Assembly (NCBI GenBank): GCA_027038835.1
Contig: JALWGC010000013.1
Coordinates: 1-64,000, forward strand
Direction of reading: 5' to 3'
From: Helicobacteraceae bacterium
GTDB lineage: Bacteria > Campylobacterota > Campylobacteria > Campylobacterales > Sulfurimonadaceae
DNA length: 64,000 nucleotides
Shown: one piece after another, positions 26,038-34,122 of the stretch
Layout: every line of letters starts with the position of its first letter
Numbering within the stretch: position 1 is the stretch's first letter
The notes under the pieces: model-generated
What the model was told of the DNA's origin: nothing
The model's input: the letters and a program-made list of their open reading frames with translations, nothing else
Database searches by the model: none
Position numbers and translations under genes: made by a program

Positions 26038-27983
26038 AAACTCAAATCGACCGTCGTGTAAAAATAGCGTCCGGGTTCGTTAAGAAGCATCTTTTCGCTT
26101 CCGCCGGCAGCCACGAGCGTCAAATCTGCATATGTGTTGCTTCTGGCGTACGTTACGTCAAAAACGTTGTTCACGCCGATGATGAGGTCTATCCCTTTTT
26201 TGAAGTTGTGTTTGAGCTTCATATCGAGCGTACTCCACCCAGCAATCGCCTGCTCGCCGTTGTCGGCGTCGTAATCGCTCCATCTCTTTCTTGCTTCCAT
26301 ATCGACTCTAACATACGAATGCACGCCGTAGTCCCAAATAACGCCTATCTTTCCTTGAAGCGGCGCGATGTCGGCTAAATCTTTGTCGCTTTGCCCCTCA
26401 AGGGGATGTTTTTTGCGCCCTTTTTTGTATGCACCGTTTGCTTCGACGGTAATCTCGTCTGTTGCGTAGTAACTGAGTGTAAACTCCCCGCCGTAAATCG
26501 TCGCGTCGATATTTTCGAAGATGTTTTGCGTTTTGTTTGCATTAATATAGATGTAGTTTTTCAAATCGCTATAAAACCCTTTTAGCTTCAAATCGACCAT
26601 ATCCCCTTCGAACTTGTAACCGATGTCCGCTTCGCGGTTGGTCACTTGGTCGAGATTTGGCGTACCTTTGAGCTTACCCGCTTTTTTGAAGTACAACTCT
26701 CTCGCATCGGGTACGCGCTGTGCTTGACCAAAACCGAAGAAAATCGTGTTGGCATCATCGAGCGTATAGGTAGCGAAGATGTTCGCTCCAAGAGAGTTGT
26801 AGTCGTTGTCTTGCAATGCCGCCGTGTCGGGGCGGATTTCACTTTTGTCGTATCTTCCACCAACGGAGATATCGAGCGAAGCGAGGCGTTTGTCGATTTT
26901 AAGATACGTACTATAGTTTTTCGTATCGACATCATCGAGACTTTTCGCGCCGTTTTGGTACGCACCGTCCCAATTTCTCAGCCCGTACTCCAAACCGAAA
27001 TCGGTAGCAAAACCGCTAAAATCGAAACGGTTTTTCAGTCTTAATGCATCCATACTGCTATGCATGTGGTTTTGAGCATATTTCATCTTCGATGAGATTC
27101 TCAAACTGTTGGACATTGGATGATCCACTTTCGATTTGTAGTACTGCAACACTACGCTTTTGTACCAAGGAGTGAGGTTTTTTAGCTCGTATTCGATGTT
27201 GTAGATGTCCGAATCGTCACTATCGGCATCCATCGGGGTATTTGGGTACAGCACTTGCGTACTTCTGTTTGCGGTATAAGATAAACGAAGTTCTTGGTTT
27301 TGCGCAGGATTGATGAAAAACTTGGTCATAAAGCTTTTTTTGGTGTACGCCTCGGCGTCGAAATACTCCGGTTTGTAGTGGTATTTCGTATCCGCTTTCG
27401 CTTCTACTTGCTGCGCGAGCGTTTTACCATCACCATCTTCATACTGGTCGCTGTTTTCAAAAGAACCCGAAACGAGTGCGCGAAGCGTGTCATCCCCGCC
27501 GCTTACCGTCGCGGCAATTTTTTTGTAGTTCCAGCTTCCACCACCAAAACTCACATGCCCATTCCACCCTTTTTTGGGCGCAAGCGTGGTTATCTTCACC
27601 CCGCCGCCAAGATTGCCGTACTCGCTCACATCGTACGGTCCTTCTATCACTTCCACTTTTTCGATGTTGGAGTTGAGCACATGGGAGATGGGTGCGTCCA
27701 TTCTGTTTGGGCATGCACCGTACACTTTCGCTCCATCGACACTGACACTGATGTTGTCCCGTTTTTGTCCCCGAATGATTACATCGTTAGCGATACCGCT
27801 TCGGCGACTCATATCGATAGAGGGTACTTCGCCGGCAAGCACTTCACCCAAATCGGCATTTGTTTGCGCACTCTTTGCCACCTCATCGATAGCCGTTGCA
27901 CTGACTGCAACAGGATTTAAAACCACATCTTCACCAAAAAGCGAGAGTGTCGCTACCAAAGAGAGTAAAACGGCTCGTTTCAT
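26034..27983 (-). CDS. TonB-dependent receptor, OprC/NosA-like (probable copper receptor)
   Basis: The 649-residue protein has a signal peptide (to about residue 17), a plug domain (about 25-140) and a 22-strand barrel ending in FYTTVDLSF. The plug contains SVSVDGAKVYGACPNRMDAP, the hallmark of OprC/NosA copper receptors. It carries the CxxxM metal ligands (C91, M95), and a Met/His cluster (NHMHSSMD) occurs in the barrel. Such receptors import copper, for example for nitrous oxide reductase. An upstream direct repeat may bind an OmpR/PhoB-type regulator. Copper specificity is inferred from motif; a siderophore role is not excluded. Confidence 0.82.
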   Translation of the reverse strand: MKRAVLLSLVATLSLFGEDVVLNPVAVSATAIDEVAKSAQTNADLGEVLAGEVPSIDMSRRSGIANDVIIRGQKRDNISVSVDGAKVYGACPNRMDAPISHVLNSNIEKVEVIEGPYDVSEYGNLGGGVKITTLAPKKGWNGHVSFGGGSWNYKKIAATVSGGDDTLRALVSGSFENSDQYEDGDGKTLAQQVEAKADTKYHYKPEYFDAEAYTKKSFMTKFFINPAQNQELRLSYTANRSTQVLYPNTPMDADSDDSDIYNIEYELKNLTPWYKSVVLQYYKSKVDHPMSNSLRISSKMKYAQNHMHSSMDALRLKNRFDFSGFATDFGLEYGLRNWDGAYQNGAKSLDDVDTKNYSTYLKIDKRLASLDISVGGRYDKSEIRPDTAALQDNDYNSLGANIFATYTLDDANTIFFGFGQAQRVPDARELYFKKAGKLKGTPNLDQVTNREADIGYKFEGDMVDLKLKGFYSDLKNYIYINANKTQNIFENIDATIYGGEFTLSYYATDEITVEANGAYKKGRKKHPLEGQSDKDLADIAPLQGKIGVIWDYGVHSYVRVDMEARKRWSDYDADNGEQAIAGWSTLDMKLKHNFKKGIDLIIGVNNVFDVTYARSNTYADLTLVAAGGSEKMLLNEPGRYFYTTVDLSF

Positions 27984-28012
27984 AAAAACTTCCTTAAACT
28001 TTTTTAGAAGTG

Positions 28013-28043
28013 TAATAAAACAACCGTTACAAAAGCGTTACAG
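28013..28043 (-). promoter_or_regulatory. direct-repeat operator upstream of the TonB receptor
   Basis: On the minus strand CTGTAAC-GCTT-TTGTAAC (28026-28043) is a 7+4+7 direct repeat, the architecture of a PhoB box or another OmpR-family site. A TTATTAC -10-like sequence lies about 8-10 bases downstream, as when an activator replaces the -35. Phosphate or copper control are both possible. Confidence 0.45.
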
Positions 28044-28049
28044 ACCCTT

Positions 28050-28796
28050 TTACTGACTGAAAATCTCTTTCATCTCTTTGTAAAGCAGCTCGAAATGTTT
28101 CTGTTTTTCCTCTTTGGAAAGGGTCGATTTTTCGCTGAAGAACTCTTCGATATCGTCATAATCGTTTCGCATCAACTTCAACTGCCATGTATTGTCGTTT
28201 TGCAAGATGAGGTCTTTGTAACGAAAATGCTCCATGATATCGTCGGCTATATAGTCGCGAATCGAGTTGATAGGATGGTCGATGTAGATTTTCTCTCCGT
28301 TTTTGTCGCGCGTGTAACCCCGAACGATATAGTCTATAACGACGATGTCGGTGTCGAAAAAGTGGAAAATCTCATCGAGTGCTGTAAGAGGCGCTATCTC
28401 GCCGCAAGTGGAGATGTCGATATCGACCCGAAAGCTCACAAAGCCGTTTGGACCTTCGAAGTCGGGGTAGGTATGCGCGGTGATGTGGCTTTTATCGATG
28501 TGCGCGGCAACCGACTTGCATACCAAATCGTCCGCTTTTATGTCACTTAGAAGCAGCATCGAACTCGCACCGTAAGGCTCGTAATCTTGGGAAGAGATAT
28601 CCAAAATATTCGCTTCGATGATATCGACTATCTTTTTGAGTAGCTCCGTTATCTTTTTGGCACTGTAACGCTTGTTGATATACTCTACGTAACTGAGTTT
28701 CTCCTCTTCGCTGGGTGCGATGACGAAATCGTAGAAACTAAAACTCAGCTGTTTTTTGAGGTTGTTGAAACCCTTGAGTTCTATTTTTTCTTTCAT
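28050..28796 (-). CDS. speD: S-adenosylmethionine decarboxylase proenzyme
   Basis: The 248-residue proenzyme is of the long (E. coli-like) class. It cleaves itself before S103 in HIDKSHITAHTYP to create the pyruvoyl cofactor. DISSQDYEPYGAS, VDIDISTCGEIAPL and DYIVRGYTRD match the family. It makes decarboxylated S-adenosylmethionine, the aminopropyl donor. It is the last gene of the polyamine operon and overlaps the deacetylase gene by 4 bp. Confidence 0.96.
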   Translation of the reverse strand: MKEKIELKGFNNLKKQLSFSFYDFVIAPSEEEKLSYVEYINKRYSAKKITELLKKIVDIIEANILDISSQDYEPYGASSMLLLSDIKADDLVCKSVAAHIDKSHITAHTYPDFEGPNGFVSFRVDIDISTCGEIAPLTALDEIFHFFDTDIVVIDYIVRGYTRDKNGEKIYIDHPINSIRDYIADDIMEHFRYKDLILQNDNTWQLKLMRNDYDDIEEFFSEKSTLSKEEKQKHFELLYKEMKEIFSQ

Positions 28797-29794
28797 GTAT
28801 GCAATCCTTTGAAAAATCTGTATGCGCTCTCTTTGAGATTTGGCAAATCATACCCACCCTCGAGGACGACAAGCACTTTCTTGTCCACCTTTTTGGCTAT
28901 TAGCGAGGCGATCTCTTCGAAGTGGTGTGTATCTATATGGATGAATTCGTCTTGGCAGTAATCGCTTTGCAAGATATCAAAACCAAGCGAAAGAAGCATC
29001 ACGTCGTAGTTCATCTTCGCTATGTGTTCCAAAGCTTCTTCGAGCTTGCCCAAGTACTCCTTGGCACTCGTTTTATGCTCAAGATGCCACAGATGCACGT
29101 TCGAAGAAAACGTAGCGTCTGCATCGAGGTAGGGGAAGTTCTTCCAAGGGTCAATATGCAGTGAAACGTACTCGAACCACCCCTGCTTCGCGAACTCCGC
29201 CGTACCGTCTCCTATATGGTAGTCGATATCGAGTACCAAAGGGCGTAATCCACGCTTTGTGGCTTGTTTTGCGGCGAGAACGACATTGTTGAAAAAGCTG
29301 TATCCGCCATACATCGAAGGCATCGCATGGTGTCCGGGCGGTCTGGTAAGCGCGAATGCGAAACGATCGTTTCCACCAAGCAGATACTCAAGTGCCGTTA
29401 TGGTCGTCATAGCGCTGTTTCGAGCCGCTTTTGGCGTGTTTTTTTGGATGGGCGTACCGATCTCTCTGGTGTACATCCCCCCTTGAAACCGCACCGGTCC
29501 ACCCTCGAGACGTTTACCGAAAATACTTGGGATATACTCCTCCTCTTCATCCAATTCGGCACAAAGCGTCTCCAAAAACACCACATACTCTTTCGTATGC
29601 AACTCCAACAAAGTTTCATCGTCGATGAACGTTTCCACATTTTCCACTGCCACTTCTTCGCACGCCTCACGCACCCCTTCTAAAAGCAACTCCAGTCGCT
29701 TCGATATCTCCATGAAATCAAAAGGGGGAAATCCGTCCGAATAATCTTTGGTCGGATTGTGCAAAGCCTGGTATTGCGGGTAAAAAACTTTCAT
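28793..29794 (-). CDS. acetylpolyamine amidohydrolase (class II HDAC-like)
   Basis: The 333-residue protein belongs to the arginase/deacetylase fold. The catalytic pair is H155-H156 (RPPGHHAMP) and zinc ligands are D191 and H193 (LDIDYHIGDGT) and D273 (LGFDILQSD). GGYSFFNN and the final LEGGYDLP are also typical. Of the HDAC-like families it most resembles bacterial acetylpolyamine amidohydrolase, which removes the acetyl group from N-acetyl-putrescine or -spermidine. Placement between ureohydrolase and SpeD supports a polyamine substrate. It overlaps both neighbours by 4 bp. Confidence 0.85.
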   Translation of the reverse strand: MKVFYPQYQALHNPTKDYSDGFPPFDFMEISKRLELLLEGVREACEEVAVENVETFIDDETLLELHTKEYVVFLETLCAELDEEEEYIPSIFGKRLEGGPVRFQGGMYTREIGTPIQKNTPKAARNSAMTTITALEYLLGGNDRFAFALTRPPGHHAMPSMYGGYSFFNNVVLAAKQATKRGLRPLVLDIDYHIGDGTAEFAKQGWFEYVSLHIDPWKNFPYLDADATFSSNVHLWHLEHKTSAKEYLGKLEEALEHIAKMNYDVMLLSLGFDILQSDYCQDEFIHIDTHHFEEIASLIAKKVDKKVLVVLEGGYDLPNLKESAYRFFKGLHT

Positions 29795-30702
29795 TCGTAC
29801 TCCCTCATCGTTTGTGAACCGTTTCGTTTTTTCATATCGAATCCATAACGTATGCCGTAGTAGGAAACGATCTTCTGTACAAGCTTCGCCGCCGCTATTT
29901 GCGATACACCGCTATCTGGAACGAGCTCGACCAAATCGACCCCAACAACACGGATTTTTTCATTACCGAGCAGCGCTTTTAGGTATCGCAGCATATCGTA
30001 CCATTCGATTCCGCCCGGTTGAGGCGTACCCACCCCCGGCACGACAGAAGGTGAAAACGCATCCATATCGATACTTATATACACATCACCACTCAGCGAA
30101 GAAAGCTTCTTTTGGAGTTTTTTTCGCATCTTTTTCTTTTGGAGCGCCAAATCGCTATAAACCGTGATGTTTTTGGAGTTTTTCAACCGCACAAACTCCT
30201 CTTCGAAAAAAGAGCGAAGCCCTATGGCGACTATTTTGTGCCCTTGGCGCTCCAAATTGTACATAGCGCAAGCATGGTTGTTGCTTTCTTTATGATAGCT
30301 TGTTCTATAATCGGCATGCGCATCGAAAAACACCACCGTCCCTTTTTCGAGGCGTTGCTTCACCACGAACGGACTTATGGAGTGTTCCCCGCCAAGGGTG
30401 ATGAGTAGCTGTTTCTTTTTCAACTTCGAAAGGGTCTTGCTCACTCTTTTTTGCAGTTCTTGGAAACTACCTACTGGCTGAAATCGCTGCAACGTATGCA
30501 GTTTCATATGCAAAAACGGGCTCCACCCCATCTCCTCTTCGAAATACTCTATATCCATCCCCGCTTCGACTATCGCTTTTGGGGCTTGCGCCGTCCCTCC
30601 TAAACCGCAAACGGTCAGTTCGCACCCAAGAGGGAAAAGCACCACATCCGCTTTTGAAAGTTCGACGTTTGGCAAACCTTGAAACAGCACTTCCTTATCC
30701 AT
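29791..30702 (-). CDS. speB: agmatinase-family ureohydrolase
   Basis: The 303-residue protein has the di-manganese site of arginase-fold ureohydrolases: GGEHSIS, FFDAHADYR and SIDMDAFSP. Agmatinase converts agmatine to putrescine plus urea; in some thermophiles the homologue acts on N1-aminopropylagmatine to give spermidine. Since the operon's aminopropyltransferase is of an unusual type, both are possible. It overlaps the neighbouring genes by 8 and 4 bp. No arginine decarboxylase gene is in the window. Confidence 0.87.
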   Translation of the reverse strand: MDKEVLFQGLPNVELSKADVVLFPLGCELTVCGLGGTAQAPKAIVEAGMDIEYFEEEMGWSPFLHMKLHTLQRFQPVGSFQELQKRVSKTLSKLKKKQLLITLGGEHSISPFVVKQRLEKGTVVFFDAHADYRTSYHKESNNHACAMYNLERQGHKIVAIGLRSFFEEEFVRLKNSKNITVYSDLALQKKKMRKKLQKKLSSLSGDVYISIDMDAFSPSVVPGVGTPQPGGIEWYDMLRYLKALLGNEKIRVVGVDLVELVPDSGVSQIAAAKLVQKIVSYYGIRYGFDMKKRNGSQTMREYE

Positions 30703-32686
30703 CTTTTCCGTCCTCGCTTTTGAAACTCAAATACACAAGTGCCACGACACAAAAAACTATAATACCAAGCTGATAAGCAGGCGTTACGATATCGCCATAT
30801 CCAAGTTTGTTGACGATACCGAAGATATCCGAAAGCGCACTCGTACTCACAAGTGCCGTCGCGGAGAGGAACAAAAACCGAAACCACTTACGGGTGTTCT
30901 TTTCTTGATGTTTTTTGAACACTTCCAAAGCACCAAGCGTTTTTTCCTTACTTTTTTGGAGATTGAGCCGCTTGTAGATTGCTTCCATAAAACGCGTGTG
31001 GTCCGGAAACTGGGTCATCAAACCGTTGTCCATAATCTCCACCAACCGCTCCAGCCACGCTTTTTGCTTGTCGATATATTCAAATTCGTCTTCACAACTT
31101 TTTTCATCGTCAAAACGCTTTTTCGCCGCTTTGTAATCAAGCATCGATTCCAAGCGCAGAATGTATTTGTTAGCGTTGAGATCGAGCAGATTGAAAACCG
31201 CCATCGCCATGAAAACGGAGTCCATCGCTTGGGTTCTTACCCATTCCGCCTCTTCGGGCAAAACCAACAGCGCTTGGTCGAGATCGATTTTGATCACCTC
31301 CTCTTCATAGTAACGAATAGGCGATAGATTCTCGAAGCTCTTCGTTTCGTACATCATCCAGTTGTCTATGCTTGTACGCACCTCTTTGACTTCACTTACA
31401 ATCCCCCGGTAGCTTTGCAGCTCTTTAAGCCGCTTCATACCGTAAAGCGCTTCGTATCCCTCTTCTTTCTTGGTTGCGAACTCGTAGAGATTCGATATCA
31501 CAAACGGCGAGAAATCGACCTCATCGTAAAAAAGGGGGTTATGGCAAGTGGGGTTTCGTTTTTTCAAATGGGTTTCCAAAGTATCGAAAACGTATCTCGC
31601 GATCTCTTGCATGAACGAAAACTGCCGATTGGCAAAAACGTAACGTTCACTCAAAGCGAAGTTCGCCCCAAGCCCAAGAAGCGCCCTGTATGCGGTAACG
31701 CTCACGCCCCTTTCATCGACGTGTTCCAGCGGCAAAGAGATATCGACTATGAACACCCCCATCGTATAATAATGCAAGGTAACTTCGAACACTACATCCA
31801 AACCCTCTTGAAAAAACCCCTCAAGCGTGCACCCTCCAAGCTCCCATATATGGTGGGTGATAAAATACTTGAACTTCAAATCGCTCCAAATATCTTCCAT
31901 CACCAATTCGATAGGCGAAATACCAAAAAGCGATAACGCCTCTTTATCTTCGCTTCCAAGACGCTCTTCGAGCCATTCTTGCGTTTTCGTATCGACTACG
32001 GCGTAGTAGCTAAAACTCACCGTTCCGTTTTGGATGAAAAGCTCTTGAGGGCGCTGTTCTTCATAGAAACGATCGAGTGTAAAAAGGTGTGCTTTGAGGT
32101 CGTAGGCAAGGATATAGTGCTCTTTTTCTCGAAGCTTTTGGACAAAACCGAGTACGTCGGCTTTGAGTGATTCGTACGGAAGATTCTCTTTTCGAGTCCA
32201 TCTATGCGCATACAGCTTGGCAACGATGTACATCCCGTTCGCAAAAAATTCATACGCTTCCAAACGCTCTTTGAGTGTTCTTGCTTGCTCTTTTTCCAAA
32301 TCGGCATCTATCAAAGAAACGAGCGCTTCTTTCGTATGCCCAAGCATCGAATCGACACCGCGATGCAACCGTACTTCGTTTTGGGTATAGATAGCTTTAT
32401 CTATGGCGAGTCGGTCTATCTCCACCTTGCAAAGCGCCGCAAAAAGAGGTGCGTTGAAAATACACTCCCTCTTTTCCAACTCATCGATGATTCCACGAAA
32501 TATTTTCGTCGCATCGTCGTAGCGATACGAACTCTCGACCGTCTCCAAAGCGGTGAAAAAAAGCTCGACATGCTTGAAAAAGGCGATATCGGCTTTTTGG
32601 GTTTTCGCCCACTCCTTCGCATCGCCGTACTCTTCGTGTAAATAGTACTCCAAAAAGCGTTCTATCGCCTTTTTACGCTCTTGCAA
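30695..32686 (-). CDS. unknown 663-residue protein with two C-terminal membrane helices
   Basis: I recognise no family. Residues 1 to about 580 are a charged, mostly helical soluble region rich in Glu, Lys and aromatics (EEYGDAKEWAKTQKADIAFF near the start). Two membrane helices follow at about 592-612 (FRFLFLSATALVSTSALSDI) and 630-652 (LGIIVFCVVALVYLSF) with a short charged tail, a layout reminiscent of CorA-like proteins but without a GMN motif. It sits inside the polyamine operon, overlapping speE-like by 14 bp and speB by 8 bp, so co-production is likely. A transport or membrane-sensing role is only a guess. Confidence 0.75.
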   Translation of the reverse strand: MQERKKAIERFLEYYLHEEYGDAKEWAKTQKADIAFFKHVELFFTALETVESSYRYDDATKIFRGIIDELEKRECIFNAPLFAALCKVEIDRLAIDKAIYTQNEVRLHRGVDSMLGHTKEALVSLIDADLEKEQARTLKERLEAYEFFANGMYIVAKLYAHRWTRKENLPYESLKADVLGFVQKLREKEHYILAYDLKAHLFTLDRFYEEQRPQELFIQNGTVSFSYYAVVDTKTQEWLEERLGSEDKEALSLFGISPIELVMEDIWSDLKFKYFITHHIWELGGCTLEGFFQEGLDVVFEVTLHYYTMGVFIVDISLPLEHVDERGVSVTAYRALLGLGANFALSERYVFANRQFSFMQEIARYVFDTLETHLKKRNPTCHNPLFYDEVDFSPFVISNLYEFATKKEEGYEALYGMKRLKELQSYRGIVSEVKEVRTSIDNWMMYETKSFENLSPIRYYEEEVIKIDLDQALLVLPEEAEWVRTQAMDSVFMAMAVFNLLDLNANKYILRLESMLDYKAAKKRFDDEKSCEDEFEYIDKQKAWLERLVEIMDNGLMTQFPDHTRFMEAIYKRLNLQKSKEKTLGALEVFKKHQEKNTRKWFRFLFLSATALVSTSALSDIFGIVNKLGYGDIVTPAYQLGIIVFCVVALVYLSFKSEDGKDG

Positions 32687-33530
32687 AACTCTCCCTTACA
32701 CCAAGCGGTAAAACGAACATCTTCGCCACATCCTCTCCATCGAGCATCTTCAACTCGACATTGCGCGAATCTATCCTCTCTTGCAGGGTTTTGGCATCTA
32801 TTTTCACCTCTTCGTCACTTGCAAGCACATACCCCCAAAGGCTGTAGAAGCTCGGCACTACCACGCCGTAACTCTTCACATGGGCAAAAACCTCTTGTAA
32901 ACTTTTGCGAACGTTTACATGATTGACGTTGTTGACCGTATTGAGCGCGCCTGCTTGAGTCGCGACGATTGCACCGGGGTTGAGCAGTTTTTTCAACCTT
33001 TCGTAAAAACTTTCACTATAAAGGTTGGCCAAGAACGAATCCCAATCGTCCACATCGACCAAATCCCCTATCACCACATCGAAGCGCTCTTTCGTCGTAT
33101 CGAAATATTCGTTTATATCCATATAATGCACTTCGAGCTTTTCATTCTCCCACACCCCCTTCGACCACGAAGGGATAACCCGTTTGCACACCTCGACGAA
33201 CTCTTCGTCTATGTCCACCATCACCGCTTTTTCCAGCGTCGCGTTATGTTTTAGCACCTCTCTGGCGGTAGCTCCCTCGCCACCCCCCATGATAAGCACC
33301 GTTTTGGGGTTTGGATGCAGTAGCATCGCAGGCTGCACAAGCGCTTCATGGTAAATCGCCTCGTCCGCTTCACAAGATTGGATATCCCCCTCGATGGCTA
33401 TACACACGCCGTTTTGATACGATTCGAAAAAGAGATACTCCTGATAAGGGGTTTTACCTTTGGAGAGAATCTCTTTGATGTCTCTGACAACGCCGTCTCC
33501 AAGTGTACTTTTTTGCTCATATTTCAACAT
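32673..33530 (-). CDS. aminopropyltransferase of the ACL5/thermospermine-synthase type
   Basis: The 285-residue enzyme has the decarboxylated-SAM site (VLIMGGGEGATAREVL) and a family-typical N-terminal beta domain. Its polyamine site is not that of ordinary spermidine synthase (VDSTDPxGP). It instead reads FDVVIGDLVDVDD, GAIVATQAGA and VPSFYSLWGYVLASD, close to ACL5 thermospermine synthase and archaeal or thermophile aminopropyltransferases. It may make spermidine, thermospermine or N1-aminopropylagmatine. Genes for the donor (speD) and a ureohydrolase are in the same operon. Overlaps of 14 bp link it to both neighbours. Confidence 0.85.
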   Translation of the reverse strand: MLKYEQKSTLGDGVVRDIKEILSKGKTPYQEYLFFESYQNGVCIAIEGDIQSCEADEAIYHEALVQPAMLLHPNPKTVLIMGGGEGATAREVLKHNATLEKAVMVDIDEEFVEVCKRVIPSWSKGVWENEKLEVHYMDINEYFDTTKERFDVVIGDLVDVDDWDSFLANLYSESFYERLKKLLNPGAIVATQAGALNTVNNVNHVNVRKSLQEVFAHVKSYGVVVPSFYSLWGYVLASDEEVKIDAKTLQERIDSRNVELKMLDGEDVAKMFVLPLGVRESFARA

Positions 33531-34122
33531 GTAATTCCTTTGACAATCTTATTTTTTCAGGTAGTTTTTCCAACTGCATCGCAATACGTTTGTCCGCAGG
33601 ATTCAAAAAATACCCCTCGATGTAAATAGACTCTATAACCTCTGCTAAAAATTCCTTTTTTAGTTCTTTCGAACCCTTCGCCATACAAAGCAGATGCATC
33701 GAAACGACACCTTCGTCGTCGTATTTCGGAACGGCATAATCTATTTGCACCTTTTCAAAACCGAGTTTAGCATAAAAAACCGCCTGCCTGTCCTCCGCTT
33801 CGATAAACATCCACGAAAATTCGCTCTTTTCGAACCGATTTATAGCATCTTTACACAGTTTCGTGCCTATCCCCTCTCCGCGCATCGCTTCATCGACGGC
33901 AAGATAGGTAAAAAGAACATACCCGAGACTTGGATGCAAATCAAGGATGTAAAACCCTACACTTTTGCCTTGGAGTATATACGCAAAAACCACGTATCGC
34001 CCGCTTTGGACTCGCTGACGTATCATATCGAGCGGTTCTTTCTCCCACTTTGGAAACGATGCATCGTAGATATCCATCGACTCTTGAAAATATTTCGAAT
34101 CCACACTTACTTCAACTATCAT
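33517..34122 (-). CDS. GNAT-family N-acetyltransferase
   Basis: The 201-residue protein has a GNAT domain (about 1-140) with the acetyl-CoA pyrophosphate loop VDEAMRGEGIGTKL (RxGxG/A form) and a later MFIEAEDRQAVFYAKLGFEK. About 60 extra residues follow. The substrate is unknown; its position beside an aminopropyltransferase and an acetylpolyamine deacetylase suggests a polyamine or diamine. It overlaps bioA by 4 bp and the aminopropyltransferase gene by 14 bp. Confidence 0.82.
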   Translation of the reverse strand: MIVEVSVDSKYFQESMDIYDASFPKWEKEPLDMIRQRVQSGRYVVFAYILQGKSVGFYILDLHPSLGYVLFTYLAVDEAMRGEGIGTKLCKDAINRFEKSEFSWMFIEAEDRQAVFYAKLGFEKVQIDYAVPKYDDEGVVSMHLLCMAKGSKELKKEFLAEVIESIYIEGYFLNPADKRIAMQLEKLPEKIRLSKELHVEI

